Source: Hirundichthys speculiger
Lineage: Eukaryota > Chordata > Actinopteri > Beloniformes > Exocoetidae
Assembly: GCA_018398805.1 (NCBI GenBank)
Contig: JAGFBZ010000693.1
Coordinates: 1,798,001-1,862,000, forward strand
DNA length: 64,000 bases
Reading direction: 5' to 3'
Shown here: in pieces, positions 33,801 to 44,774 of the stretch
How the letters are laid out: every line of letters starts with the position of its first letter
How positions within the stretch are numbered: position 1 is the first letter of the stretch
Translations under genes and position numbers: made by a program
Notes under the pieces: model-generated
Seen by the model: the letters and a program-made list of their open reading frames with translations, nothing else
What the model was told of the DNA's origin: nothing
The model's database searches: none

Positions 33801-35200
33801 CTAGGGGGAATGAACTAGATTATCCTCTGTGTAGCCCATTTGAAAAATAAAACATCTTGCTAAATACTGATACAGTATGCCTTGAAAGTTATATTAGAAT
33901 TTTTAAATAAGGCATGTATATGTTTAGCGATTGTCTCATAACATTTTTTTGCCAACATCCGCCATGTTTTTTCCGCAAAGTCCAAGTGCAACAACATAAA
34001 GAAAGACCAGTATGTACCTGGAGAGGGTATAGTGAAAAACTGTTAAACCTCATAATCCTTCTATCTGGTGATTAAAGTTTGCAGTATCCCACAAAACCTC
34101 AGTGGAACTGTTGAACTGCATTTCATGTTAAACCATATATTCTTCCATGTAAACTTTACCACAAGCAATGCTATTAAAAACAAAGAAAAGTTAAATGTTT
34201 TACTTGGATTCATAAGTGGCAAACGGCGTTGCTAATGTATTGCTCGGCTGTGTTAAGAGACCCTCGCTTCAAGCAGAATATGTCTGCATTGTCAAACATC
34301 CTTCGCTTTGTTTCAGAACAGTACCCCAGCTGCATGTATTTAAATACCCTGTGACAAGCATCCAGAGGGGAAAAGTAACCTTGAAATCTGCATCACCAAC
34401 AAATTGCTCCAACGTGATGACAAAGTGCTATAGTGTGCATTACAACAAAGCCATGCAAATCAGAAGGAGGCCGAGGCATTGAAAAGAGAAATATGAAGAC
34501 TGACTGAATGAGGAATGAAGAAAATAATGAGAATGAAAGAAAGGAGAAAAGTGTCAGAGATTTGTTCCTCTCAGAAGGCCGCATACCCTCATAGTCACAT
34601 TCCCCGCTGACTTTAGAGAGGTTAAGCTGTTTTCTTTTCCCAAGAACAATATTTTAGTTACTCTACCTGTGCAGTGAATTTATTTCTTTTACTGTGTTGT
34701 GTTGCATACTGAAATATGCATTAGTGATAAATCATTACCCCTCAACCTAAAAAATACCAATTTCAGACTAAATTGAGTTTTTTTTTACTATCATACACCC
34801 TGTGTTTTCATGTTACAAGGATATACTGCATGAAAAACCATCAGCTGAAAAACTGTATTTCACATAGCTGTGCATACATAATTGTTCACTTTTATTTTTT
34901 GGATGCTTTTAAAAATAGACAAATGATACCCATGGGAGGTTACAATGAAAAATTAAGATGTTAATATCATTAATGATGATACTTTATGATGGATGTCAAG
35001 TTAAATAAGAGAATAAAATTTACAAATTTCTTGTTTCATTTCATTTTTTCTTAGTCAATGCCATTAAAAAAGTAATGAGAAGAAGAGCTCTTCTACTGCT
35101 GCTAATTTTATCAACCAATATACATTTGTAAGTTATTTAGTACTAACTAGTGGAGAGAGGTGTTTCATTTTCTTGGTTGTGTGTCATTGATTTTTTATTT
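33801..35200. other. Spacer, nothing recognised
   Basis: AT-rich, short chance frames only. Confidence 0.4.
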
Positions 35201-35204
35201 CATC

Positions 35205-35530
35205 TAGGATAGTGTTAACCCTTCCTGCTTTTCACTTGCTGACCGTAGTCGTAAGCACAGCGAGAGCTGCACCTTGCCCCAGGGACAAGCAACGCTCGTG
35301 GTTGCCTTGAAAACAACAACAGCTGGTGAGGAATGACAGTCTTCAGGCTCGAGGAACTGCAGAAGCTTTATTCACCATGCCACAACTTTACATACAGAGC
35401 AGTCCGATCAGCTAAACACTTCTTCGCATACACAACTCTGAAAAAAAACGTTAACCCCATTCTTTAGCGCCCCCCCGCCTGCCACGACTCTCCCTCATTC
35501 ATGCACCTCTCATCCGCATGCACACACACA
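35205..35530 (-). repeat. LTR-like segment, minus strand
   Basis: On the minus strand it carries GTGAATAAAGC (polyadenylation signal at 35368-35373), followed by a GT/C-rich U5-like part. It lies downstream, on the same strand, of a Gypsy integrase fragment at 36060-36343, as expected for a 3' LTR. Exact ends are not visible. Confidence 0.4.
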
Positions 35531-35537
35531 CAGAAAT

Positions 35538-35600
35538 CAAATCAAATCAAATATACTTTATTGATCCCCCAAGGGGGAAATTCAAGAAAGCAAGGGAGGA
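35538..35600 (-). repeat. LINE/SINE 3' terminal motif
   Basis: AAATCAAATCAAATATACTT followed by TATTGATCCC and AAGGGGGAAATTCAAG. Read on minus this is the common fish retroelement 3' end with an (ATTTG)n tail. The same motif occurs at 56036-56077. The body extending right to about 35990 is unassigned. Confidence 0.6.
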
Positions 35601-36059
35601 TGACACTCTCATAACACTACCCCCACTCTGGATCAACAGTTTTCCACTAGTCAATCCAGCACATTCATCTACCTACAATTATATCAAAATCTACACAAGG
35701 CCTCATATATGTCACTTAAGAGGGTAACTGCGTAACACAGTACAGGAGCAGTAAGAAAGTGCAGCCTCAGGCAGAACGGACACACTGACGTTGACATCCC
35801 ATACTCTCTGAAGTGTGTACCGGCGACAAATAAGCAAAATCACCCAGACATGGTATTAACAGCACCCATTTTGCAAGCTACAATGTACCCATGTCCTAAC
35901 TTACACACAGTAACATGTCCATCCCTTCAAATATTCACAATATCCTTAGTGTAAATCAAGAAAATAGCCCCAACACAGTTCTTATTTTTTAACAGCAATA
36001 GAATTCAATTGGTGATCCTCAAGCTCTTTTTTTTTTTTAACTGTAGAACATAAAACTAG

Positions 36060-36343
36060 CTTACAGACTCGCCGAGTGCTTCCCTGGCAATCCGGTGTGG
36101 CACCTCCAGATGCTCGCAAAGCTGCTGAACATACTCGGGAGCTGAAGGTGGCACTTCAAGGTCTGGTGGCAGCCCAGCCACCAGATCCATTGGCTTACTC
36201 AACTCCCTCCCAAACAGTTCGGGGTGAAGCCAGTTGCACTGTGCTTGGTTGATCTGTATGCCATGATGGCATAAGGAATCATGAGGTCCCAGTCCCAATG
36301 GCAACGCTCAGCAGTCATGGCCAGAATTTTTTGTAATATAGCA
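36060..36343 (-). pseudogene. Gypsy integrase C-terminal fragment
   Basis: Minus frames read AYRSTKHSATGFTPN-like (shifted) and then LFGRELSKPMDLVAGLPPDL, EYVQQLCEHLEVPHRIAREA. This is the segment after the integrase catalytic core in fish Gypsy elements. Its right edge is exactly the TTAA at 36344-36347 where a piggyBac end starts. The core and the rest of pol are not adjacent. Confidence 0.75.
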
Positions 36344-36380
36344 TTAACCCTTTAGGCTCCGGAGTTTTTTCAAGAAAATA

Positions 36381-37080
36381 TTCAATTTTGATATCAAGAT
36401 TTCAAAAGGCTATAACTTGAAAGCAGTTTCAGATAAAAGGTATACTGTTAATGAGAAACTTGTTCAGTATGACTCAAAGTTTGTGATAGGAGTGAAATTA
36501 TTCAAATAATTTGCATATTATGACATCACAAGGAGGCGGCCATATTGGGAAATGTTCAATTTTGATATCAAGGTTTCAAAAGGCTATAACTTTAAAGTGG
36601 TTTGAGATAAAGGCATACTGTAAATGAGAAATATCTTCAGTATGAACCAAAATTTGGGATGGAAGTAGATCTGTCATCTAATTTGATCATTGTGACATCA
36701 CCAGGTGGCAGGCATAGAAAACATCCATTTTTGTTTTCAAGATTTCAAAAGGCTGTTATTTGAAAGTGGTTTGAGATAAGGGCATACTATAATTGAGAAA
36801 TATTGTTGAAGCAAAATTTAGGCTGTAAGTAAATTGTCAACTAATTTGCATATTGTGACATCAACAGGTGGCGGCCATATTGGAAAATGTCAATTTTCTT
36901 ATAAAGATTTCAAAAGGCTATAATTTGAGCAGTTTGAGATAAGGGAATACTTTCAACAGTCAATGTGAAATATATTCAGTATGAAATAAAATTTTTGATA
37001 GAAATAAATTCACTGATCCAATTTGTATAATCTTTAAGCACTGTTTGGCAGCCATATGGAATTGTATTATTTTCAAAGAC
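36381..37080. repeat. Tandem array, about 170-bp unit, four copies
   Basis: Units begin near 36381, 36555, 36724 and 36889. Each has CAATTTTGATATCAAGATTTC-like sequence, then CAAAAGGCTATAA, GTTTGAGATAA and GACATCAxxAGGxGGCxGCCATAT. Spacing is 174, 169 and 165 bp. Divergence between copies suggests an old array. Confidence 0.9.
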
Positions 37081-37159
37081 CTTCAATGATCAAGATGGCA
37101 CTGCTTGTAGTTTTCAGTGTGTGGTATCTTTCATTGCAAGGCACAGCACAAAGACCTAC

Positions 37160-37714
37160 TCCACACTGACGGATGTTTCATGGGTCATGAGGCTCCAGAA
37201 TTCATCATTCAGAAAAAGAGAGATGAAATCAAGTGGCTCAAAATTTGTCAGATCGTCTACACAATAACCAACAGGCTCATCAAAATTTGGGATCCACTTT
37301 AGATATTCTTCCTCTCCTCTCAAGAATTCCCAGCCATCATCATTATAATCATTGCCGCCGTGATTTGTGGTGCAGTGGTGAACGCCATCTCCACCGCCAT
37401 TACCGGTGTGTTTTCTCCCACGGCTTCTCCCGCGTCTCCCACAACCGCGGCTGTTTTTATCCCCGCTACATTCACCCATAATTGCCGTGTTATGAGACCC
37501 TCTGACATCCCGACCTCGTCCTCTGCTTGGTTTTTGCAAGCCACACTGAGGTGAAGCACCTGCTATACTGTGGACTATGGTGCGCAGACTCGCCGTCACT
37601 ACTAATTTCAGTTTCATCGTCATTGAACAACTCTACGGTTTCCTCCTCGGAATCAGAGTCAGCCAGTAACTGACGAAGTATTTCGTCGATGGTAAACCGA
37701 CCTCTCGGCATCAT
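37160..37714 (-). pseudogene. piggyBac transposase N-terminus
   Basis: Start at 37714 (minus), MMPRGRFTIDEILRQLL. An acidic serine-rich segment (DSDSEEETVELFNDDETEIS) typical of piggyBac N-termini follows, then a frameshift. The other frame (37623-37156) has an Arg/Gly-rich stretch and ends EPLDFISLFLNDEFWSLMTHETS, which matches the FEPLDFF.LFF...LW.L..ETN entry into the piggyBac catalytic domain. The aspartate triad is absent. Confidence 0.75.
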
Positions 37715-37720
37715 AAGTAA

Positions 37721-38590
37721 ATGAGAAAAATACTCTTTTGCTCTGTTCAGCTCTCACTCCGTTCAGCACGACTACCGCTACTACATAACTCTTGGCCTGA
37801 TCAGGCCCAAAATTGAAGCCAAAGCAGTACAATGATGACTAAAATATTAAGTGCCCTTACTGACCGGGCAGGACCAATAAATCTGCCAAGTTTTATGAAT
37901 TCCAGGAAAAACAAGCACCACCGAGCCCAAAGGAGTATGAAGCAACATCTCCCCCGCGTGGCCAGGGGGGTGCAAACGGACCAGCTCATGGAAACAGGCA
38001 TAGACAACTGGATTTCCAAAAGCAATTAAGTTTCTTCTAAACAGAAAAGTTATAACTGTGAATAAAAACAATACGAAAAACAAATAAAAGAAAGAAAAAC
38101 TTTATCAAATTGAGTTTGAAGTGTTTATTGTTGTATTTAAGAATGTGTTCCACATTAACTTTCTCTCCTGAACAGCACTTTCTAATGGAATGTCAAATTT
38201 ATTACCATGTTGACTGAAACCAATCAAAACCCAGTCCGGAATAACAGTTGTCCCCCAACAGGGCACCTATTGGTCAGTTTATGGTTTGTTCGGGGCGGGA
38301 CCTTGAGCTATAAGTAACTGTTTATTTCTTTGTTCTCTTCCTGCCTCTTCTTCTCTTCTGCTTCTTCTCAGTTTCCTGTTTTTACCGTGTTATCTCTGCC
38401 CGTAAAACCCCCTCCTCCTGTGGTTGCGACACGTCTCTTGTGCTGTGTCCCTCTCTTTGTCTCTGTTTTGGTTTCCTTTATTTTATTGATTTTTGCGTCT
38501 GGTATCTTGGATACCAAATGTTTTTTTGTTTGATTGCTCACTCTCTCATTCAATTTTGGCCTTACTCCACAAAGGCTTCTCATTTAGTAC
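37721..38590. other. Unassigned segment
   Basis: 37810-38060 is open on minus for about 78 codons but not recognisable. 38290-38560 is pyrimidine-rich with a CTATAAGTA box at about 38310, so it may be part of a retroelement leader. Confidence 0.35.
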
Positions 38591-39016
38591 TGTCGTGGAA
38601 AATTTGAATACAGGATACTCCAGGTATAGTGCTCACAGATGAAAAGAGGGTTGTGATATAATTTGAATACAGAATGCTTCAGAACTCCCCAAACAAAGAA
38701 CTCACAGATGAAAAGAATGTCTTGATAGAATTTAAATACAGAATGCTTCAGTGTAGGTGTAAACCAGTTCCTGCCCTTTTATCTGTAAGATTTCTTTGTT
38801 TTAAGAGATATAAATTGTCCTTTGGTCAGTCAGGCTGCTATATAAGAGATGTAAATGTGTGTTACGACGGGCATAACCATCCAGCCTGCAGGCTGCATGA
38901 CTATGTCCCGCTGCTGCGCTCAGCTAAAATAAACTTGGTTAAAGTTTGAGCTCTCTGCTGTTGCATTTTGTTAAGGATCTATAATTTTAATTTGTGCAAT
39001 TTATAAAATTGCCACA
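38591..39016 (+). repeat. Retrovirus-like LTR candidate
   Basis: TGTCGTGG at the left and GCCACA at the right give weak TG...CA inverted ends. The left part has three copies of an AATTTGAATACAG-type repeat (38601, 38660, 38729) with CTCACAGATGAAAAG between them, like U3 enhancer repeats. A TATATAAG box lies at 38839 and AATAAA at 38928. No duplication of the target site and no coding region beside it were found, so ends are tentative. Confidence 0.45.
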
Positions 39017-39984
39017 AAACTACTATTCGTTATTTTCATCGATTTCCTGATGACCCGGCTTATTCGAATCTGCCGCCAGTTTCCTAAGTCATCTGCTGGT
39101 TTTTATCCAAGTGTTAAACCTCGACTCATTTTTTTCTTGTTTGCTTTTTGATCTTTATTTCCTCCAAAGAGTTATTTTCTTTTTTATTAGAATACATTTT
39201 TTTGAGTCAGATTCCTTTTTTCTTTACAAGAGATTTTTAGTTGTCATTTTAATCAAAAGTTTTTCTCTCTAACTCGTAGTTTTACTTCGTCATTTTGGCT
39301 TCTCTTTGTGAGTAACTTTTCATTTCGTTTTCTATTTGCTCTTTTCATAATTTTTGAACGTCGTTCATTACTAAGTTTCTGTGCATCTGAGTCGTTTGTT
39401 TAATCTTTTTGGACACTACTGTAACTAGTAGAGACTTGCAATTAAAACTTTTGTTTTTTATTTAATTGATATAACTCCGGTAAGTTTTGATTTTTCCTTT
39501 TTGTTCTTCTTTTGAACCTAAGATCAATTTGTTTTGAACTTTTAAATCAGCCTAACCTGTGGCTGTCTGTGCATTTTGGCTGGCGCAGAGCTTGTGTGAC
39601 GCACACATCACCACCAAAGGAACCCCCGCTGAGCAAGACTCGCGAGGCCAGCGAGTCTCTTCCCCCGGCCTGTGACCGACCCACAAAAAGAATAGATTGG
39701 TTTCTGTTGGCTGAACAAGTTTAACTTCTCGGCTCAAAGGAGTTCCAGATCATCCACCGCAGCTCGTTTTGGAACGAGGACCGTTGGAAGCTCCCTGAGT
39801 GTTTCCGCCGTCTGGTAAGGTGTGGTCACGTGGGTTCAGATTGGTGTCTCACTCCGCCGTTGAAAGCAAGAATCACGGGAGATATCAGGAGTTACCACTG
39901 CCCATAAACGGCTTAACCGTCACACAGAGAACCTTTTTTTAATCAGTTCAGATTAAGAAATTTAAGTCCTTTTTCCGTCTATAG
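39017..39984. other. T-rich leader-like segment, unassigned
   Basis: Strongly T-rich to about 39560, then GC-richer with short frames to 39960. It is cut by the hAT at 39985 and resumes at 42440, where a TATATA/AATAAATG block occurs. Possibly part of one old LTR element that includes the LTR-like block on its left. Confidence 0.35.
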
Positions 39985-42431
39985 CAGGGGTGTCAAACTC
40001 AAATACCCAGTGGGCCAAAATGTAAAACCTGAACAAAGTCGCGGGCCAACATTGAACAAATTAACCTTTTAATATGGACCCAAACAAGTTTTGCTTTAAC
40101 ATTGAATATGGAACAAGCATCGCTTATTACTATGCAATATATAATTTAATAGTGGAGACATGCAAAATCGAATTTCAAATGAAAAAACACATCAATGGCA
40201 TTCATTTATTAAATGAATAAAATTTAAATAAAAATTGTATGCCTCTTTTCTATTTGCAGCCTTCTGATTTAAATACCAAAATAAACTTTTTCCACTGGCT
40301 AATGATTTTACAAATAAAATGATAATAAATCAATCAACCATTCAAGCCCATGCCTTGTAGCAAGAAAAAGTGCATAAAGAAAATGTTAATAATGGCGCAC
40401 TGGTCTAATCTGATGTGCCCAAGCCAGATACCTGGCATCTCTTCTTGGATGCTAGTTCATCAATGTCTGGGCTCAAGCTCTGAGCTGAAGAATCCTCAGT
40501 ATCGAGCGAAGATGTTCATCAGTCAGACGTCTCCTATGAGTTGTTTTGGTCATCTTCATCGAGGAGAAAAGTTGCTCGCATAGATAAGTGCTGCTGAACA
40601 TGGAGAGCATCTGAGCAGCTTGGGTACGGAGCTGAGGCATTGTGTCAGGGATGAACTGTGGAAACTGTGCGGCGCTCACAGCATCATACTTTGACTTCAG
40701 CGTGTCGTTGCACTGGAGTTCAATCAGCTCCATTTGGATGTTGGTTGGTGCATTTTCCACATCAACTGCGAAGGGATTACTAAGCAGTTCAAACTTGCAT
40801 TTCTGGGCAGCGAAGTCAGCAAAAACTGAGCGGTGAGAACACTGAGTTTTTCAGCAAACTGTGCGCATGGGAACACGGCGGTGATCTGCGCTTTTATGGA
40901 TTGGCAGCAGGGAAAATGGCAAGGGTTTCCTTGCAGCATCTGATTCTCCCACAGGCACAGTTTAGTTTTGAAGGCCCTCACTGCAGCGTACATGTCTGTG
41001 ATGATGCGCCCCCGCCCCTGAAGCTGCAGGTTCAGCGCATCGAGATGGCTCGAGATGGCTCGAGATGTTACAGAGAAAGGCCAGCTCACACAGGAACTTT
41101 TGCTCCAGGAGCTCTGCTGTATCCTTCCCTTTGGTTTCCACGAATTGACATATTTCCTCACGCAGCTCGAAAAATCTGTTCAGTACTTTTCCTCTGCTTA
41201 GCCATCTCACCTCTGTGTGATAAGGCACGTCTGCGTATTCCGAATCACACTCCTCCAGAAAAGATTTAAACTGGTGGTGATTTAGACCTTTGGCTCTTAT
41301 AAAGTTAACTACCTGTGTTACTGTGATCATAACATGTTCCAACTTTACGGCTTTGGCACACAGTGCTTCCTGATGTATGATGCAGTGGTAAACAGTTAGC
41401 TCACCTGCACAGTTCTCTTCCCGGATCTTCTCCCGAACCATGCCAACCAGTCCACTCTTTTTACCGCACATCGCTGGCGCACCATCTGTCGTTAATCCAA
41501 CGAGTTTATCCCACGGTAGCTTTATTTCAGTTACACATTTGGAAACCTCTTCAAAGATTTCCTTTCCTGTGGTTGTGCCATGCATTGATTTGAATCCTAA
41601 TAGCTCCTCCGTAATACACAGATTTGAGTCCACTCCATGGATGAAGACTGACAGCTGAGCAGCATCAGATGCGTCGCAGCTCTCATCCACAGTGAGGGAG
41701 AACGCAACAAAATCTTTTCCCTTTTCCATCAGCTGGTCATACAGATTGGTGGCAAGATCACATGTGCGATCAGCTACTGTGTTCCTGCTCAGGCTCACGT
41801 TTGAAAATGCTTGTTTTTTCTCTGGGCATACGAGGTCACAAACCTTCATCATGCACTTTTTCATGAACTCTCCCTCATTAAAGGGCCGGGCGGATTTTGC
41901 GATCTCTGCTGCCACTATATAACTAGCCTTTACAGCAGCCTCGCTTTGTGATGTGGCTTTTTTAAACATATTCTGTTGTGAAACCAAACTCCTTTTCATC
42001 TCCTCTACCGGGTCCAGGTCCTTGTATTTGTCATGGTGTTTCGTTTTCGTTTCGTTTCGTTTCGTGTCGTCTAATGTTGTACTCCTTACTTACAGCCACG
42101 TTGACTCCACAAACAAGACAAACAGGTTTGTCTTTTACATATGTAAACAGATATTCTGCCTCCCACTTGTCCAGAAAGCTCCTGTTTTCTGCCTTTCTTT
42201 TCGCCATTTTTGGGAAGGGTTAGCTCGCTGACAATTGTAGCGTCTATGTTGCTATGACTAATGTCACAGAGGAGAGAGCGGGTTCTGTCCTGATTGGTGC
42301 GTGAAAATAGCAGAGCATCATGGGATTCGTAGTATTAGCGGTGAATGTGCTGTATAATACCGGCGGGCCAGCTCTACTAGTAATTTGGTATTGTCTCGCG
42401 GGCCAAATATAATTAGAGTTTGACACCCATG
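39985..42431 (-). mobile_element. GTF2IRD2-like hAT with exact TSD
   Basis: The left end CAGGGGTGTCAAACTCAAAT and the reverse complement of the right end, CATGGGTGTCAAACTC, form the terminal inverted repeats. The exact 8-bp duplication GTCTATAG is at 39977-39984 and 42432-42439. The transposase is on minus and almost complete in extent, so this copy is an autonomous-size element that decayed recently. Confidence 0.95.
40473..42207 (-). pseudogene. GTF2IRD2-like hAT transposase, few lesions
   Basis: The start (minus, about 42207) reads MAKRKAENRSFLDKWEAEYL and a BED-like CLVCG finger, disrupted by a CGAAA run at 42040-42066. The long frame 41999-40962 has FSLTVDESCDASDAAQLSVF, LPWDKLVGLTTDGAPAMCGK, HCIIHQEALCAKAV and YHTEVRWLSRGKVLNRFFEL, the hAT catalytic block in order. 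A frameshift at about 41050 coincides with a 10-bp duplication. The remaining frames reach LCEQLFSSMK and LRSILRI at 40473, the dimerisation tail. Two or three lesions separate it from an open frame. Confidence 0.9.
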
Positions 42432-42489
42432 GTCTATAGGGACTTCCCCCTGAGTATTAGAAACTTCGCCTGTTCTGCCCAGATGCCCC

Positions 42490-42499
<10 letters not shown>

Positions 42500-42523
<24 letters not shown>
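42500..42523. repeat. (CT)n microsatellite
   Basis: CT dinucleotide run. Confidence 0.9.
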
Positions 42524-42527
<4 letters not shown>

Positions 42528-42919
42528 CCCTTCTCTCGTTTACAACCTTCTTGTCCCGTTTTTAAGTTAAATTCTAACTTCTCATAGCCGATATCATTCT
42601 GATTGTACATACATATGTCTATATACCCTGATATATATATATATGTATATATAGCTGTTTATGCTTGTGTGTGTTTATGTATAAATAAATGTTTGTTAAA
42701 ATTGTTCCTTGATTCCTTGATTGATTTACCCAGCCAATCCAACTCGACAAAAACTTGCGCCTAATCAGAGACTGATAAATTATAGTTTCCCTCTTTGTCT
42801 ATAAAAGAGGGTGGTGCCCCTCTTAATTGTATTAATCATTAATTAATTGTATTAATTATTAATTATTATTATTTTTTATTAATTATAAGTTATTAATAAT
42901 TACGAAGTGAATCGCTACA
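42524..42919 (+). other. LTR-like 3' part
   Basis: A TATATA-rich stretch (42627-42651), AATAAATG at about 42683, a hairpin-like CCTCTTTGTCTATAAAAGAGG at 42790 and a final CGCTACA. This could be the end of the LTR element interrupted by the hAT. It is weakly supported because no partner LTR is present. Confidence 0.3.
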
Positions 42920-43990
42920 ATGGTATAAGCCATCCTTCTTACGTACCATTACTATTGTTGACGCCCAGTTGCTGTTGCTACTGTGGGCTAGCCCAGCCTT
43001 TAAGCTCTGCTGTATTTGCTGGTTTGCACTCTGTTGTTTCCCCCATGCCATCCAGCATGGTGACTGTTTCACGGGGACACCTGGCCTGGTCAGGATGTCG
43101 CGCTGTACCAGACCAGTATGACCAAGATCATGAGGCCCAGTTGAAAAGACATTGCTGTAGGTGGAAAGTAGCTGTATGAACCGGAGGTGCTCTTTCCCAT
43201 CAAGTTCTACAGAACTCTGGTCTCACAGGTCCCTCAGGTGTTCAAGAATGGCTGGAGGGAGAGCACACACTTCCAGTCCATCCAGCAGTATGTGAATGAT
43301 CATCTCCCTGGCTTGAGAGTGAAAGTAGAGGACAGTGGGCTCTGCATTTCTAGGTGTTGGTGCTGTGACTGAGCTTTTGGTGATTTTCTTTGGGGAGGGG
43401 CAGCTCCTCCTCAAGTGCCCCAGGCTTGAACATTTGTGACAGCGTATTTCATCCTATTTGATATCCTTGGGCCCATTTTTTCCTAGAGGTGGATGGCTGG
43501 CGCCGCGGAACTGGGGTCCCCATCAGGTAACTAGGGGTGTAAAAACTGGCTAACATTCCTCCATCTCCCCTGCCTCTCTCACTATAGCAGCTCGGGGCCT
43601 CTGTTCAGTTATTCTGTGTGACCCTGTGAGCATACAGCTGGTTACATATGATGTTGCCTTTGTCGTGGTTTCATAGCGGCGAGCAATATCATAGGCTTGA
43701 GTGAGTGTGCGAGGTTGTTGCTCTTGTAGTTTCTGCACAATTTCTGCATCACCCACAGCATTAGTGAAGACCTCCAAACCTACTGCATCTTGCTCAGTCT
43801 CAGTCCTTTCACTGTAGGCTATCGACACTTTGTCGTATATGCCATCTCTCAAGACATGGAGAGCCTCGCCCACTTTGCGGAGGCGCTGCCTCAGTTCAAC
43901 AGCCGCCACTGTAGCATGCTCTGAAGAAAGGCCATATGCAGATTCCATCTTCCTCACAAGGTGTGAGGGTGATGGAATGTTTTCAACTTC
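42920..43990 (-). mobile_element. Ty3/Gypsy gag-protease fragment
   Basis: On minus, right to left: a gag frame (43957-43550), a CCHC zinc knuckle (43441-43400) and a degraded protease start (43360-43200). The right edge near 43990 meets GGGCTGAATACC and a (TA)n run. It may be the 5' half of the element whose integrase fragment lies at 36060-36343. Confidence 0.7.
43400..43957 (-). pseudogene. Gypsy gag with CCHC zinc knuckle, broken
   Basis: The frame 43957-43550 reads ELRQRLRKVGEALHVLRDGI, YDKVSIAYSERTETEQDAVG, FTNAVGDAEIVQKLQEQQPR and AYDIARRYETT, a Gypsy capsid C-terminal region. Frame changes follow. The knuckle at 43441-43400 reads CHKCSSLGHLRRSC, with all four C/C/H/C ligands at correct spacing. 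Downstream, ILLDGLEVCALPP-like sequence should hold the protease DTGA box but does not. Confidence 0.75.
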
Positions 43991-44032
43991 AGCTTCCTCT
44001 CATAACAATGGGCTGAATACCACCCATTATTC

Positions 44033-44035
<3 letters not shown>

Positions 44036-44121
<86 letters not shown>
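44036..44121. repeat. (TA)n microsatellite
   Basis: More than 40 TA units, ending where the TAGGGCTGAGC repeat starts. Confidence 0.95.
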
Positions 44122-44122
<1 letters not shown>

Positions 44123-44552
44123 GGCTGAGCAAGTTAACACATTATTATCGCGTTAACTCATTAATTTATTAACGCCAACATTTATTTTATCGCGCATTAA
44201 CACATGTTGCTCACGTCCTTTTGTTTTGAAAAGTCTGTTACTGGCTGCTGTGGTACTGGAAGATAATTGGCAGAAAAACATGCAGGAAAGCTAAAACAGA
44301 CATGGAGAGCGGTAAAAGTCAGTGTACTTTACAGTTCGAGTAGCAACTCAGGTAGCAATATTAATAATTATGTATGGGAAAAAAAAAAACTTTCAAACCC
44401 CTTTGTTCAAGACGATCATGTCATTCCTCCATTTATCATCAGATCTGCTCCATGCGTTCACTGTCGTGCTTTTCGCTTACTGGTTACTTCAGTGCTGCTC
44501 CATCTAGTGGCACAGATGTCTAATGACAACAGAAAGTCTATTCCTTGATTAT
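44120..44552 (+). mobile_element. hAT-like repeat starting TAGGGCTGAGC
   Basis: Begins TAGGGCTGAGCAAGTTAACA with repeated CGCGTTAAC/GCGCATTAAC words. A diverged copy in reverse orientation occupies 53108-53478. TAGGG ends and GTTAAC subterminal repeats suggest a non-autonomous hAT. The right terminus and target duplication were not identified. Confidence 0.6.
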
Positions 44553-44774
44553 AAAATGACTCCCATTTTTGAGAATATGACTTCTAGATTAAAATATCAT
44601 CTTATATTCGGGCCAATTCAGTAATTTGATCCAAGGACTTATTTCCAGCTTCACAGGACACCCATCTGCTGTAAAATGAGCAACAGAAGATTCTGTGCTC
44701 GTCATGATCTGAGGAGAAAAAGACTTATGTCAGATGCAGAGCTAGATTTGGTTCATCTATATATGAGCTGAGTT
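44553..44774. other. Spacer, unassigned
   Basis: Short segment reading FCARHDLRRKRLMSDAELDL in one plus frame (about 44690-44750), protein-like but unrecognised. Confidence 0.3.

Larger units (their letters stand above)
36348..37720 (-). mobile_element. piggyBac relic with internal tandem array
   Basis: TTAA at 36344-36347 followed by CCCTTTAGGCTCCGGAG is a piggyBac-type end. The transposase N-terminus lies at the other side on minus (37160-37714). Between them is a tandem array instead of the catalytic domain. The second terminus was not found near 37720-37900, so that side is lost or diverged. Confidence 0.65.

Noticed and set aside
40962..41999. Domesticated GTF2IRD2-type host gene
   Set aside because: The frame lies inside perfect hAT ends with an exact 8-bp duplication and carries frameshifts, so it is a transposon copy and not a host gene.
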